Of a DNA stretch of 64,000 nucleotides, positions 10,002 through 20,075 are shown piece by piece. A program made the translations under genes and the position numbers. How positions within the stretch are numbered: position 1 is the first letter of the stretch; each line of letters opens with the position of its first letter. Below the pieces are notes generated by a model that saw nothing but the letters and a program-made list of their open reading frames with translations, had not been told where the DNA came from and ran no database searches. The stretch is from Dendrophyllia cribrosa (taxonomy: Eukaryota; Cnidaria; Anthozoa; Scleractinia; Dendrophylliidae). Where the stretch lies: positions 31,437,643 to 31,501,642 of the forward strand of contig JAJLRJ010000003.1 of assembly GCA_024195265.1 (NCBI GenBank), in the 5' to 3' direction.

Positions 10002-13000
10002 TCAATTGGCTTGCTCTTCGTCAGCAATATCTTGCATTCGTACTCTCGCTGCAATTGCTGCGTCACGGGTGGGTCTGAACTCTCGAGCCTCCGGGTTTAG
10101 CTGTTCTTGGGGTGTCAAGGGCGTCCGGTCGCACGACAGTTCCAAGGGGTAGAGATGGTTTACTGCTCTCTCTAGGTGACCACCTCCCGCCCGCAGCTGA
10201 ACTCCTCGAACCACTCCATCCCGGCCAGTGTACAGCTTCTCAACTATCCCCAGTGGCCATTTCCCTCTGTTTCGATCTTCCGAATGAACTATGACAACAT
10301 CACCAACAGTCAAAGTGCTTCCCTTCCCGTCATGTTTCAAATTATGTCGCTCGCGAAGGCCTCTGAGGTACTCCTTGGTCCACCTGCTCCACATGGCGTC
10401 TTTACACCTTTTCATGTACTTGGCCCGTTTACGTAGATCACGAAGCTCACGATGTGGCTCTTTCTCTGGTAGGATGGTGGTACCGATGAACTGCATACTG
10501 TTAGGTGTGATCAAAGGTAATTGAATATCATTCTCCACGTAACCTAGAGGGCGGTTATTTAAGGTCACTTCCACATCCAGGAGTACGTCTTCAAGTTCCG
10601 TCCAGCTGAGGCGACCATTTCCAATCGTTTTGTTAAGGGAACGCTTTACAAGACCAACTAACCGCTCGAACTGACCGCCCCACCATGGGGCGCGGCTCAA
10701 ATTGAATTGCCACTTGATGTTCTCAGTCGACAGGTAATGGTGAAACTGCTCATCTTGCTGCACTTGTTTTAGCCAACTTGCTGCAGCGACAAACGTTTTG
10801 GCGTTGTCCGAATAAATCTTCTCTGGCCTTCCTTTCCTGGCTATCAGGCGCTTTAGACTTCTTAGAAACTCGCTAGTCTCCATGCTCTTGCTAAGCTCCA
10901 AATAGAGTGCTCGCGTGAGGCTGCATGCGTAAAGGATTATGTATGCCTTTCCTTCTTTCTTCTGGGTCACACGGTACTTAATAGGTCCCGCGAAGTCAAC
11001 TCCGACAACTTGAAAGGCGCGATTTCCTTCGGTTCTGTCTCGCGGTAGGTTTCCAGGTGGTGGTCTAGCAGCGGCCCTGACTTGGAAACGGCGACAACCA
11101 TAACACTGCTTAATCACTTTTTTGGTCAGACGCCTGAGCCTCGGCACCCAATAACGCTCTCTGATGCGCGCCATTGTCAAACCGACTCCCCCATGCAAAG
11201 TACGACGATGGGCGTCTTCAACGAGTTTCACTGTGTAGGGGTGCTTGTCAGGCAGATAGACTGGGTAGTGTCCCTGAACTCGACCTCGACACACGAGAAT
11301 CCCTTGCTCATTCTCTTTTAAACCCAGCCTTTGTCGGTCTTCTGTCACTTCATCGCTTTGAGTCTCTTGAGCGCGCTTGGTCCAAAACAGGTGTTGTTTA
11401 TTGATCTCGTCGGTTGTCAGTGGACCCGCCATTCTTTCTTGTTTCTTTAGGCGTGAATTCCGTATGAATCTCGCGGCCCAGGCGACAATTCTTAACGTCT
11501 TCGTCAGGCTAAACTTCCCCAGCAGATCATCAAGGCAGTCAGTTGATGCAGTGACTCCATTAAAAAACTCTTTGGTAACTTTAGCCTCTGTTTGGCTCTC
11601 AGGAGTGGCGCTTGTCACGATGTCTGTAGGCCACTTGTCTTTGTCTGAAAGCCACTCCGGTCCTTGCCACCACAGCTTGCTGTCATCGACTTGCCCTCCT
11701 CGACTTCCCAGGTCTGCCGGATTTTCCTTGGTGGGTACATGGCGCCAATTGATCTCTGAATGCCCTTGTATTTTCATCACTCTGTTTGCTACGAACTGTT
11801 TGTACTCGCCGCCACCCTTTATCCAATGGAGAGCCACTGAGTTGTCCAGCCATCCATAGCTCTGTTTCACAGGAAAACCCTCAAGCGCGCTTCCTACGTT
11901 TGTGATAAGATTTGCTGCCATATGCGCCGACACCAGCTCTAATCGAGGAATGGTGAGCCCCTGCTTCGCTAGTCGAGCTCTTGCAGTAACCAATCCCTGG
12001 CTCACACCCGATGGCTGTCTCACAACTGCATGCACTGTTGCACACACTCCGTTCTTACTTGCATCCCCGAAGGCGTGAAGCTCGATTTCTTCAATCTGCT
12101 CTTGCGCACACGTTAAGGCCCTTGCTACCATGACCTCGGCTGGTAACTCCTTCTTCCATCGTGTCCACTGGTTTGCTAGCTGTGGGGGTAGCGGTGCATC
12201 CCAGGCCACTTTCACGTTACATACATCTCTGTAGATGAACTTTCCCTTTATAGTTAAAGGCGCCACAAGACCAAGGGGATCGTAGATTTTTGCTAGATTA
12301 CGCAACAATGTTCTTTTGGACGCGACTACATCATTTTGAGGCAAAACGACACTGATCTGGTCTTCCTGTTTGTCCCACGGGAGTCCAAGCAAACCACCGG
12401 TCTTTGCTTTTGATTGGCCGAGCTGCTGTTTGGCAAACGTGCCCTCGTCTTCGACTCCTCTCTCACTCTCTTCTAACTCGGCAACATTCGAGTGCCACTT
12501 GTGCAGTGTGAACTTAGCATCCGCGAAGATTTTAATAGCTCCCTCTTTCAGCTGCTGCGCCTCAGGTACTGTTGGTTTCCCGCTGATCAGATCGTCTACA
12601 TACAGGCTTTTGCGCAGTTCAGCAACAAGTTGTGGCATGCGAGTTTCCCAGGTTTCAAGATGACACTCTAGCACTCCCCCAAGGAGAAAGGGAGAAGGCA
12701 CAAGACCGAACAGCGCTCGCGTAAATCTCAACACTTCTACTTCAGAATGTTCGCTGGTCTTCCAATGAAACCTGAGTGCATCTCTCTCTTCCTTCTTAAT
12801 GCGCACCTGAAGAAAGGCCTGTTGCAGGTCCCCAGTGATAAGGACTGGATGGAAACGCATGCGTACTAAAACACTCCACAGGTGATTCTGAAGCGGCGGC
12901 CCGGCATACAGACAATCATTTAAGCTTGGAACTTGGGGGTTCGCGCGAGATGAGGCGTCATAAACGATCCTTAGCTTTGTAGATTCAGCTCCCATACGAA

Positions 13001-15191
13001 TCACCGGCTTGTGGGGTATGTAGAATTCTTTTCCCTGCGGCGGATCACTTGCGACTTCTACTATTCCCTCGGACTTCTGTTTTTCGATGATCTCTGCATA
13101 ACTCTCGGTCACATCCAAGCGTCGAAGTCTGTTCTGGAGGTTGCTGAGCCTTCGCAAACTGACTGCTTTATTGTTCGGTAAAGGCGGGTGGTTACCTTTC
13201 CATGGCAGCGAGGCTTCATACCAGCCTTCGGGATGTCGCACCAATTGCTCTCGGAACTCTGCGTAGACTGCGCGCTGATCATGTTCTGGGGTGTCTTCAA
13301 GCCCTAAAACGTCTAGCCGACAAAGCTCTGCATAGTCCACGTGACTCGTTTGGGTCAGCAGCATATTTCCGTGGTCAATCTCAGTTCCCGGTGACATAAT
13401 AGTCCACCCCAACTTAGTCTTCTCTGCCACTGGTTCCCCTGGGAGTCCAACGCGCGGCCGTTCGGACGTCTTGATCGCTGCATACTCGCTCGCCCCTAAT
13501 ATCAGATGTACTGGGAGGTGTGGCTTAGGGTCGCAGTCCGTCATCTCAACTCCCTTTAGATGAGCGTACGAATCGATAATCTTTTGATAGTGTGGGTTAT
13601 CGATCATCAGCAATTCCCGTCTTTCAACCTTGGTAACATCAACGTTTAATTCTTCACTGCCATCAGTTGAGCGTACTTTGATTGTAGAAAGTTCTACTTC
13701 ACGTGTGGTCGATCCCAGCATCATTTCTATTCGACGAACTTCTTTTGCACGAGAGCGCTTAGGAAGTTTCTCCAACAGCGCGGCCGAAGCATATGAACTC
13801 CCAGCTCCTGTATCTAGAAGTGCACGACACAGTACTCCCTCCACGCTTACTTTCACAACAGGATAAACAACACGCCCTTTGTTCCCGGTAGCTGTCAACA
13901 ATTGGTCTCCTTGGTTGCAAATCGATGTATGATGTTTCTGTCTGCACTTCTGGCAACGCATTTTACTCTTGCATTCGGCAGCATGATGTTTCGGCCCAGT
14001 GCAATTAAAGCACATTCGTTTCCGCGCGAGCATTCTCTTCCTCTCGTCCATCGTGGATACGCGCGTGCAATCCCGCGAGATGTGATTGGCGTCATCACAG
14101 TAAACACAAAGGCGCTGGTTTCTATCTTCTGCGTGGTACAGGCGAGATTTGTTCTCAGGGCGCTTAGGGAGCGTAGCCTTGTTTGCGATGTCATTTTCTT
14201 CAGTCGCTGGGTTTACATCTCTCCATTTCTTCAGGGCCTGGGTTAAACGAGGTAAATCCCAGTCTTGCCAGTTTTCTTGTCCCCTGACCAGATCGGCTTT
14301 GATTCCTTTTAATTTATCCAGCACGCTTCTTGTCATTCCGTTTACTCTTTCGATTTTTCCAAGCGTTTCCAGTGATTGGACGTTAAACAGCAGGGTTTTA
14401 TAAAAGGAATTAACTTTGTTTGGGTCTGCGCTTGTCACGGTGGGGAGTTGTAGAATGTTATTAACGTAGGCGTTGACAATTTCACTCGTTTTCCCATATT
14501 CTTCTTTGATAATGTTTTTCGCTCTTTCATATCCTTCTGTATTAAGCGGCAAACCATCGATATCTGCCCTGACTTTGGGCTCCATTAGCTCTTTCAAGTA
14601 GGCGAATTTTGTCACAGGCGCTAATTCTGTTTTGTCGATTTCGGCCTCGAATTTATTCCAGAACGGCGGCCAATTTGCAAGTGTTCCGTCGAATTTTGTG
14701 ATAGAAAGCTTTGGCAGCTTTGCGGTCACGGTTTTCTTCGCATTTTGTTCTTGCTGACTGGCTTCTACGGCCTTTTGAAATTTCACTTGTTGATCCAACA
14801 GCTCACGCTCATGGCTCATTCGCTCTTCGTGTTTCATCTTCGCGAGGGCCATTTCCTTTTTATCAAATTCCATCTTGTCTGCCAGTCGCTTGTCGTCTTC
14901 CATTTTCCCCACTAGTTGTCTTATTGCTAAGGCCCTTTCGTCCGCTTCCTTTAGAAATTTGTCGTGCTCTTTCGCCCAAGTGCTGACCTGTTCCTCTGAT
15001 TCACCATTTGTAAATTTCAGCTCGATAATGGATTCTTTCACGGTGTGAGCGGCCTGCAATTTAGACATTAATAGTGCCTCGTGTCTCGATATCGCCTCTG
15101 CGTTTTGGGAAGCGATCACTTCATCATTCTTTGCCAGAGAGAATTTTAGAGACAGAATCTTTCCGTTAAATTCTTTCGTACGTTCCTCCAT
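10002..15191 (-). CDS. BEL/Pao gag-pol polyprotein
   Basis: A single 1,729-residue polyprotein that would supply capsid-like Gag, protease, reverse transcriptase, RNase H and integrase for copying the element through an RNA intermediate. Domains in order: a charged coiled-coil-rich Gag part (residues about 1-160) and a Gag core; zinc knuckle-type motifs at about 362-430 (CVYC..., CFNC...); aspartic protease with DTGAG at about 460; reverse transcriptase with YVDDL at about 862; RNase H starting near 1036 (AFGDAS); an integrase HHCC zinc region at about 1318-1370; and a DDE core with GVDFAGP near 1395, SDNAKTF near 1460 and the Glu in GGQFE near 1507. The order PR-RT-RH-IN and the YVDD box fit the BEL/Pao group. 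It starts with an ATG 163 bp after the 5' LTR. No stop or frameshift is present. There is no envelope gene. Confidence 0.95.
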   Translation of the reverse strand: MEERTKEFNGKILSLKFSLAKNDEVIASQNAEAISRHEALLMSKLQAAHTVKESIIELKFTNGESEEQVSTWAKEHDKFLKEADERALAIRQLVGKMEDDKRLADKMEFDKKEMALAKMKHEERMSHERELLDQQVKFQKAVEASQQEQNAKKTVTAKLPKLSITKFDGTLANWPPFWNKFEAEIDKTELAPVTKFAYLKELMEPKVRADIDGLPLNTEGYERAKNIIKEEYGKTSEIVNAYVNNILQLPTVTSADPNKVNSFYKTLLFNVQSLETLGKIERVNGMTRSVLDKLKGIKADLVRGQENWQDWDLPRLTQALKKWRDVNPATEENDIANKATLPKRPENKSRLYHAEDRNQRLCVYCDDANHISRDCTRVSTMDERKRMLARKRMCFNCTGPKHHAAECKSKMRCQKCRQKHHTSICNQGDQLLTATGNKGRVVYPVVKVSVEGVLCRALLDTGAGSSYASAALLEKLPKRSRAKEVRRIEMMLGSTTREVELSTIKVRSTDGSEELNVDVTKVERRELLMIDNPHYQKIIDSYAHLKGVEMTDCDPKPHLPVHLILGASEYAAIKTSERPRVGLPGEPVAEKTKLGWTIMSPGTEIDHGNMLLTQTSHVDYAELCRLDVLGLEDTPEHDQRAVYAEFREQLVRHPEGWYEASLPWKGNHPPLPNNKAVSLRRLSNLQNRLRRLDVTESYAEIIEKQKSEGIVEVASDPPQGKEFYIPHKPVIRMGAESTKLRIVYDASSRANPQVPSLNDCLYAGPPLQNHLWSVLVRMRFHPVLITGDLQQAFLQVRIKKEERDALRFHWKTSEHSEVEVLRFTRALFGLVPSPFLLGGVLECHLETWETRMPQLVAELRKSLYVDDLISGKPTVPEAQQLKEGAIKIFADAKFTLHKWHSNVAELEESERGVEDEGTFAKQQLGQSKAKTGGLLGLPWDKQEDQISVVLPQNDVVASKRTLLRNLAKIYDPLGLVAPLTIKGKFIYRDVCNVKVAWDAPLPPQLANQWTRWKKELPAEVMVARALTCAQEQIEEIELHAFGDASKNGVCATVHAVVRQPSGVSQGLVTARARLAKQGLTIPRLELVSAHMAANLITNVGSALEGFPVKQSYGWLDNSVALHWIKGGGEYKQFVANRVMKIQGHSEINWRHVPTKENPADLGSRGGQVDDSKLWWQGPEWLSDKDKWPTDIVTSATPESQTEAKVTKEFFNGVTASTDCLDDLLGKFSLTKTLRIVAWAARFIRNSRLKKQERMAGPLTTDEINKQHLFWTKRAQETQSDEVTEDRQRLGLKENEQGILVCRGRVQGHYPVYLPDKHPYTVKLVEDAHRRTLHGGVGLTMARIRERYWVPRLRRLTKKVIKQCYGCRRFQVRAAARPPPGNLPRDRTEGNRAFQVVGVDFAGPIKYRVTQKKEGKAYIILYACSLTRALYLELSKSMETSEFLRSLKRLIARKGRPEKIYSDNAKTFVAAASWLKQVQQDEQFHHYLSTENIKWQFNLSRAPWWGGQFERLVGLVKRSLNKTIGNGRLSWTELEDVLLDVEVTLNNRPLGYVENDIQLPLITPNSMQFIGTTILPEKEPHRELRDLRKRAKYMKRCKDAMWSRWTKEYLRGLRERHNLKHDGKGSTLTVGDVVIVHSEDRNRGKWPLGIVEKLYTGRDGVVRGVQLRAGGGHLERAVNHLYPLELSCDRTPLTPQEQLNPEAREFRPTRDAAIAARVRMQDIADEEQAN

Positions 15192-15330
15192 CGCGTTGGC
15201 CCTTATTAGCTTTAGCGTTGTTTTGGCCGATTTGCCAAGTCTGCCAAATCCCAGCGAATCCCTTGATCACGTAGCTATGTACTTGATTTTTCGCAAATCC
15301 CTTGCTCTTGTTCGAGCCAAAATCCCAATA

Positions 15331-15349
15331 TGTCCCGTCGGAGGTGCCA
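15331..15349 (-). other. Candidate tRNA primer binding site
   Basis: Four bases after the 5' LTR the minus strand reads TGGCACCTCCGACGGGACA, beginning with the TGG complementary to a tRNA CCA end. The tRNA species is not identified. Confidence 0.55.
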
Positions 15350-15353
15350 GTTG

Positions 15354-15641
15354 TGTTAGGAATTGCCTCCAAAGCTGAATGATAATCTAACACACTCACA
15401 GAAATCCCGATTCACTTGTTTTATTTCTTTCTCCCCGTCTCTTCTTGACTCTCACAGTACATTACAATCTCTTCTCAATTTCTCCTTTCTATTGTTCTTT
15501 GTACTTTCAGTTCCAAAGTTCAAGGCTATCAGGTTCCAACGTCACTTAACACTTCTTTTAAATCACGTCTCTTAATCAAATAAAGCTTAAAATAATGTTT
15601 ACAAAGATAATGGTAATAAAAACACCGCACAATTTCCGACA
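15354..15641 (-). repeat. 5' LTR of the BEL/Pao element
   Basis: 288 bp; minus-strand orientation makes this the promoter-bearing LTR. Confidence 0.93.
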
Positions 15642-15890
15642 GTGGTACTAGACAATCTGGAACGAACAAAAAGATAATATAAACGAGTTATAAAAATAAA
15701 TGTCTTATAGAAGTGATTCCCCCCAAGGAAGAAAATGAGTTTTTTTATTATAGAATTTAAGGCACTTAGTAACGGTGATGGATAGTGAACAAGTTGAACA
15801 CTTCTGATTTTTCTTGGTTTCGAGTTTTTTTTACCCACATGAAACATTGCAAACCACATGACAACGAAATTGGCCCTCGGCAATATGCTT

Positions 15891-15896
15891 TTTATT
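15891..15896 (-). terminator. Poly(A) signal AATAAA for the four-repeat gene
   Basis: AATAAA on the minus strand 173 bp past the stop codon of the gene at 16069-17607. It is the closest canonical signal noticed. Confidence 0.45.
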
Positions 15897-16068
15897 TGTT
15901 TACACGCATCAAGCAGAAACTAAGAAACGATCTACACTTAATTCTAAACTACATTGTGCGTCTTGATCACTACTAGTCAGGTTTACACTCGACTTTGACA
16001 GGCATCAAATTAGTTTACCATAGTCTACTAATGAAAATATAGGGACTGATCGAGGAGGTTCGTCGCAT

Positions 16069-17607
16069 TCAGTTGTTGACAAACCATTTCTGGCCAACTT
16101 TGTCAGCGGAGTGGCCACGATCTACATGCGCACCAACGGTCCAGCGAGACATCTCTCTCAAGCCAGTTGTGGACACGATAGTGAACCACCAGTATGCATT
16201 CGGCTGAATCATCACCTCATTTGGATTAGGCGCTGTCATCATGCTGACATGGCTAACAGCTTGGGCAGCCACATGGTTTCCATCTTGAGACACCGCCAGA
16301 TTTTGAGCCTTGTATGCGTAGCCTTGCTTTTCATTTCCTTGTACACCGCGTACATCTGCTCCAGCTCTGACAGCTTGCACAAGATTACCTCTGCTTCCAC
16401 TCAGCACGTTACCGGAGGGGTCATTCGACAGGATATGGGTCCAGTTCCGGGTATCTACGAACCACCTCACCTTCAGCTTATTTATAGAATCACCACGATG
16501 CTTGTGCTCTCCCACATTGTACCTTGTGGCGCGAACGGTTCCTGTCGTGGAAACCATCAACCAGTACCAGTAGGCATCATTCTGAAATCCAGTCAATCCA
16601 CTCTTGCTGACATGTTTGATTGCCTGAGCTGTCACGTGACCATTGCGTACAGACAGATTATCAGCCTCCGCAGTGTAGTAGTTCCACTGAGGGATCTGGA
16701 AACGAACTCGGTGGCCAGACATCAAAGCCAAAATGAGTGCTTGGCGCGTACCAGACAGCTGTGTTCCATTGGCATGATGGGAAAAGACTTCTTTCCAGCA
16801 GCCATCCGCAAACCACTCAATTGCCACGGTGTCTTTGGTGTGACCTCGTGATTGGTGGATCCCAACAGTCCAGCGTGACATGTCACGTAATCCTCGTGTA
16901 GTCATCACAATAAACCACCAATACGCATTACTCTGAAACTGGATGAGGTTGCCGCTTAAGCTGATGCTTATGTGGTCTAAACTTTGTCCAGAAACGTACT
17001 TGATACCATTGGTGTTGATTGCAACGTTCTGGAGAGGAAAGGAGTAACTCTTGGTGCTGACACATCGGATTTCCTGTCCATATTTAACACTGCTTACCAG
17101 GTCATTCAAGTTACCTTGCACTTTATTGCCATTCGCCAGATGTGAGTACGATGGCGTTGGAAGGAACGCTGATGTCTGCACGTACCATTTGATGCTCGTC
17201 TTGATGCTGTTAGTACTACGGTGTGTATTGGAGCCCACGTTGTACCTGGTCATCTGCATCAATCCGTCGGTTGACACAATGACCCACCACCAGTAGGCAT
17301 TGTCCTGAAACTTGTCCCATGAAGCTTTGCTGACGTGCTGCAGCAGTTGAGCGAACACGTGACCTGCGTGGACATGGACGTTGTCCGCCTCCGTGCTGTA
17401 AGACGTTCCAATGACCACACGGATACGTGCACCTGATAACACGGCAGATATCAAGCCGTATTCCCACCCAGCTATCGCGTTGCCATTTTCATCGTGGTGA
17501 TACGCCAGTTGCCATGGTAATGAACATGGACTGCATGGAGTTTCCTCTTTGTTGCGAGAAAAACAAAATGGTTGAGAATTAGCATTTTTTTTTACAAAAA
17601 AATACAT
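16069..17607 (-). CDS. Protein of four tandem ~115-residue repeats, family not recognised
   Basis: A continuous frame of 512 codons from the ATG at 17607. The frame stays open upstream to a stop at 17686 without another ATG, so a 5' exon or a later start is possible (acceptor candidates near 17550). After a short Cys-containing lead, four copies of one domain follow (about 33-143, 153-267, 273-385 and 390-511 of the 512-aa form). Each begins near H.NGN..G, contains a HVS motif and NAYWWF or a variant, then M.RW.VG or T.R.NVG, H..RG, and ends IKWFV. Repeats 1 and 3 share TRYNVG and EADN; repeats 2 and 4 share MSRWTVG. That pattern suggests duplication of a two-repeat unit. I recall similar unnamed sequences in other marine invertebrates but no function. 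There is no obvious signal peptide or membrane segment in this exon. A tryptophan-rich, beta-type lectin-like binding role is only a guess. Confidence 0.75.
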   Translation of the reverse strand: MYFFVKKNANSQPFCFSRNKEETPCSPCSLPWQLAYHHDENGNAIAGWEYGLISAVLSGARIRVVIGTSYSTEADNVHVHAGHVFAQLLQHVSKASWDKFQDNAYWWWVIVSTDGLMQMTRYNVGSNTHRSTNSIKTSIKWYVQTSAFLPTPSYSHLANGNKVQGNLNDLVSSVKYGQEIRCVSTKSYSFPLQNVAINTNGIKYVSGQSLDHISISLSGNLIQFQSNAYWWFIVMTTRGLRDMSRWTVGIHQSRGHTKDTVAIEWFADGCWKEVFSHHANGTQLSGTRQALILALMSGHRVRFQIPQWNYYTAEADNLSVRNGHVTAQAIKHVSKSGLTGFQNDAYWYWLMVSTTGTVRATRYNVGEHKHRGDSINKLKVRWFVDTRNWTHILSNDPSGNVLSGSRGNLVQAVRAGADVRGVQGNEKQGYAYKAQNLAVSQDGNHVAAQAVSHVSMMTAPNPNEVMIQPNAYWWFTIVSTTGLREMSRWTVGAHVDRGHSADKVGQKWFVNN

Positions 17608-17689
17608 TTTAGAAAAGGGTGTTGGCTTTGGACACGCAAACCACTGTGGTACTACTTCGGTAAACAATGATGTGTTGATGCAAAATTAA

Positions 17690-18640
17690 GGACCAATTTG
17701 TTGAAATGATTTAACATTTCGTGGAAGAAAACTGTGGAAGAAAGTATTCTTTCTACGCAGTAGCTTTAATTAGTATATATTTAGCGAGAGCAATATTAAC
17801 GAATTTTTTTATCCGTTTAATAACAGCGTCAACCACCTGACTCGTCCCCAAACTTTTCTCCTTAGTCGAGGACAGTATGCGTGAATTTGTGGAATTGTAT
17901 TGACTGAGATGCATGTCGTGGTGCCCAAACCTCGCAAGCAGGCTTTATATTTAACAGATTCCCGTATCGGACTCAAGATTTTCTGTCTGTTTGTCCAGTC
18001 GGGGGAGGGGAAAGTAGCTGAATGAGGGATCAAAGATATTCGTGTATAAATCATTAAGAAAAGAATGGTCAGTTAGAATGTGTTAGAGTGGTTAAAAAAC
18101 AAGACATAAGAATAATTCACAACTACCAAAACACGTTTTGAAGATGTTTGAAGCCGTTAAATTCGAACACAGTGGGTCACAAAAGCCTCATTGTAACTAT
18201 TAAAAGCCTCTGCTTATATTTTAGTGATCTCAAATTCATAGAACAATTAACAGTATCACTCATATCATCCATACATCGTCATTAGTGATCTCGAGTTTAT
18301 ATAAAAATTAATTAACAGTATCATTCATACATCAATAAAACAAATCGGGGCAAAAATCCTTTGCTTCAATGGATTCTCGTTGTTTCGTAGTTGAAGCTGT
18401 ATAGCACTTATTTCTCTCAAATAATCTATATTAAATGCATTTTAAACCGCATAATTGATAAATCCAAAAATGTCTAACCATATTTCAAAGCTTATGGAAG
18501 TCCAACGCATCTGTTACCTCTCTAAGAGATTCAGTAGATTCAGTCAAACTCAGCAAAACCGAAAAATTACAATCTTATCGCATCACGATGAAAATTAGAG
18601 CCGATGATATGATACAGTATATGAAGGCTGATTTGTAAAA
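17690..18640. other. Gene-free, AT-rich stretch
   Basis: No supported gene. It contains a near-duplicate pair at about 18220-18330 (AGTGATCTC...AACAGTATCA...CATAC). It could hold a 5' exon of the four-repeat gene that I cannot define. Confidence 0.45.
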
Positions 18641-18649
18641 TACAGACTT

Positions 18650-18883
18650 TTAGATGTGGGTATATGCTGTATTTGTTTCGTTCTGTCCAATTAATTCGTG
18701 GCAAGCTGGTGAATCTAAAACAACTGAAACAGTCACTGTGGGTAGATAAACAATTCTCGAATAACATCAGACTTACCGACAGCCGTGGAAAAGAAAAACA
18801 AACCCAAAAGCACTGCGTTGAACACAGCAAGCATCACCATATTTTCTGGAAGAGGCTTTCTATGACAGTTATAGCTGTTATTC
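18650..18883 (-). CDS. Candidate tiny secreted peptide (2 coding exons), module copy 1
   Basis: Predicted model. A 5'UTR exon ends with an AGAG|GTAAGT donor at 19343, about 100 bp below a TATATAAAA box. Exon 2 starts at 18883 after a TTTTTTGTTACAG acceptor and carries an ATG at 18840. It encodes a strong signal-peptide-like stretch (MVMLAVFNAVLLGLFFF) up to a GTAAGT donor after 18777. Exon 3 begins at 18714 after TTGTTTTAG, in the matching phase, and stops at 18650-18652. The product would be 42 residues, with one mature Cys and one N-glycosylation-type Asn-Glu-Thr. The promoter and 5'UTR exon are paralogous to those of the gene at 24821-27006. Weak points are the very short product and the lack of homologues I can recall. 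Confidence 0.35.
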
Positions 18884-19439
18884 CTGTAACAAAAAACACT
18901 TTGGTTCACCCAAGAACTTGTATAGGCCGGCGTAATTCAGAGAAACAATTTTCTATACATTTACTGTTTTTAGTTGAAGGGGCGATGTCATCATTTTTAG
19001 TGTTACTGTAAAAAGCCCGAAAAATATATTAATGCCAGTTGAAACCCAGAAATATTGGTGCAGTTTTGTTTTAAATTACTCTACAAGTGTTCTAAGAGTA
19101 AAAAATGAAGTGTCTTTAGATGAACATGGCCAGGACTTGACGAATTGTTTCAAGTTTAGCTAAGTTTAGCTAAGTTTAGCTACCCTGAGTCTTGGAAAAT
19201 TCGCCAATATATAAGCATTTCGTGTATAAGAAAGGTAGTTAGTTTCAATTTGGGCAGTTTTGTTCCACAAATATGAAAATCGCTTGGACATAGCTCTTGT
19301 AAATACAAAGTTGAAAGTAAAAAGAATTGAGAAGCCACTTACCTCTCAGTTCTGTAACCTGGTCACTTCGATCACTTGTGGGGAACGAGCTTGAAGATGG
19401 CTCTTCTGCTTGATGAAGATGGCTATCAATTGGGGTCTG

Positions 19440-19448
19440 TTTTATATA
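19440..19448 (-). promoter_or_regulatory. TATA box, module copy 1
   Basis: TATATAAAA on the minus strand, conserved at 27513-27521 in the paralogous module, roughly 100 bp upstream of a conserved splice donor (19343). Confidence 0.5.
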
Positions 19449-19799
19449 TCTAAACATGGGAAGTTTGAAGTATTTATTTACTATTTTCTTGCCTTTTTAC
19501 CGATTTCCAATTACTCAGGTGCGTTTCTACATTAAAATTGTTTAAACAACAAAATTTATTTGACAAACGCAGCTTGTCTTTTTCTGATTTGAAAGCGAGA
19601 TTTAATTCATTTGGATTATCAACACATTAAGTTTTGTTTGTCATGTTAGATGATTGTCTTTATGTTGTCTTTATGATTGTCTTTATGTTGTTCAATTAAC
19701 CATAAACCTACAAAAAAGTGTTAAACAATTCTATTGTCAATTTTCTATGCTGTTGAAATCGGCAGAAGTAAAATCACTCTAAGACACTTTAAACTAGTT

Positions 19800-20075
19800 T
19801 ATTTTAGCTATTATTAACGTATTGTGAATCAAACAAAGTGTGGAGCTGGTTTATTTTGGATCTCAACCATTCATTCATCTAATAATGATGTATACTAGCA
19901 GAGAAAATTTTGTGAAAAAATCAATGTTTTATGTTTACGTTGAGATATTGTCTTGAATATTAGAATGCAAAGTATATATCATTATTAGCTGAATGACTGG
20001 TTCATCCTCAAGTAACACTTAAGAAAAACTCCACCCTTTGTGTCGGTTCGCAATAGGTTAATATTAGCTAAAAAT
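19800..20075. repeat. Inverted repeat within the local duplication family
   Basis: The left part (CAAACAAAGTGTGGAGCTGG ... ATAATGATGTATA) is followed by its reverse complement (ATATATCATTATTAGCTGAATG ... CACCCTTTGTGT). Related sequence occurs at 28490-28640 and 31850-32040. Confidence 0.55.

Larger units (their letters stand above)
9550..15641 (-). mobile_element. Complete BEL/Pao LTR retrotransposon
   Basis: A full-length element read on the minus strand, 6,092 bp. It has two 288-bp LTRs that look identical by eye, starting TGTTAGG and ending CCGACA on the plus strand. A candidate primer binding site lies inside the 5' LTR, a purine tract abuts the 3' LTR, and there is a single long gag-pol frame. 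The flanks show GTGG at 9546-9549 and 15642-15645 as the target duplication (GTGGT, 5 bp, if the shared T is counted). Identical LTRs plus an unbroken frame indicate a very recent insertion. It lies 427 bp beyond the end of the four-repeat gene at 16069. Confidence 0.95.

Noticed and set aside
11377..11859. 160-codon plus-strand frame
   Set aside because: Antisense shadow of the BEL/Pao gag-pol frame.
16111..16851. 246-codon plus-strand frame
   Set aside because: Antisense shadow of the four-repeat coding region on the minus strand.
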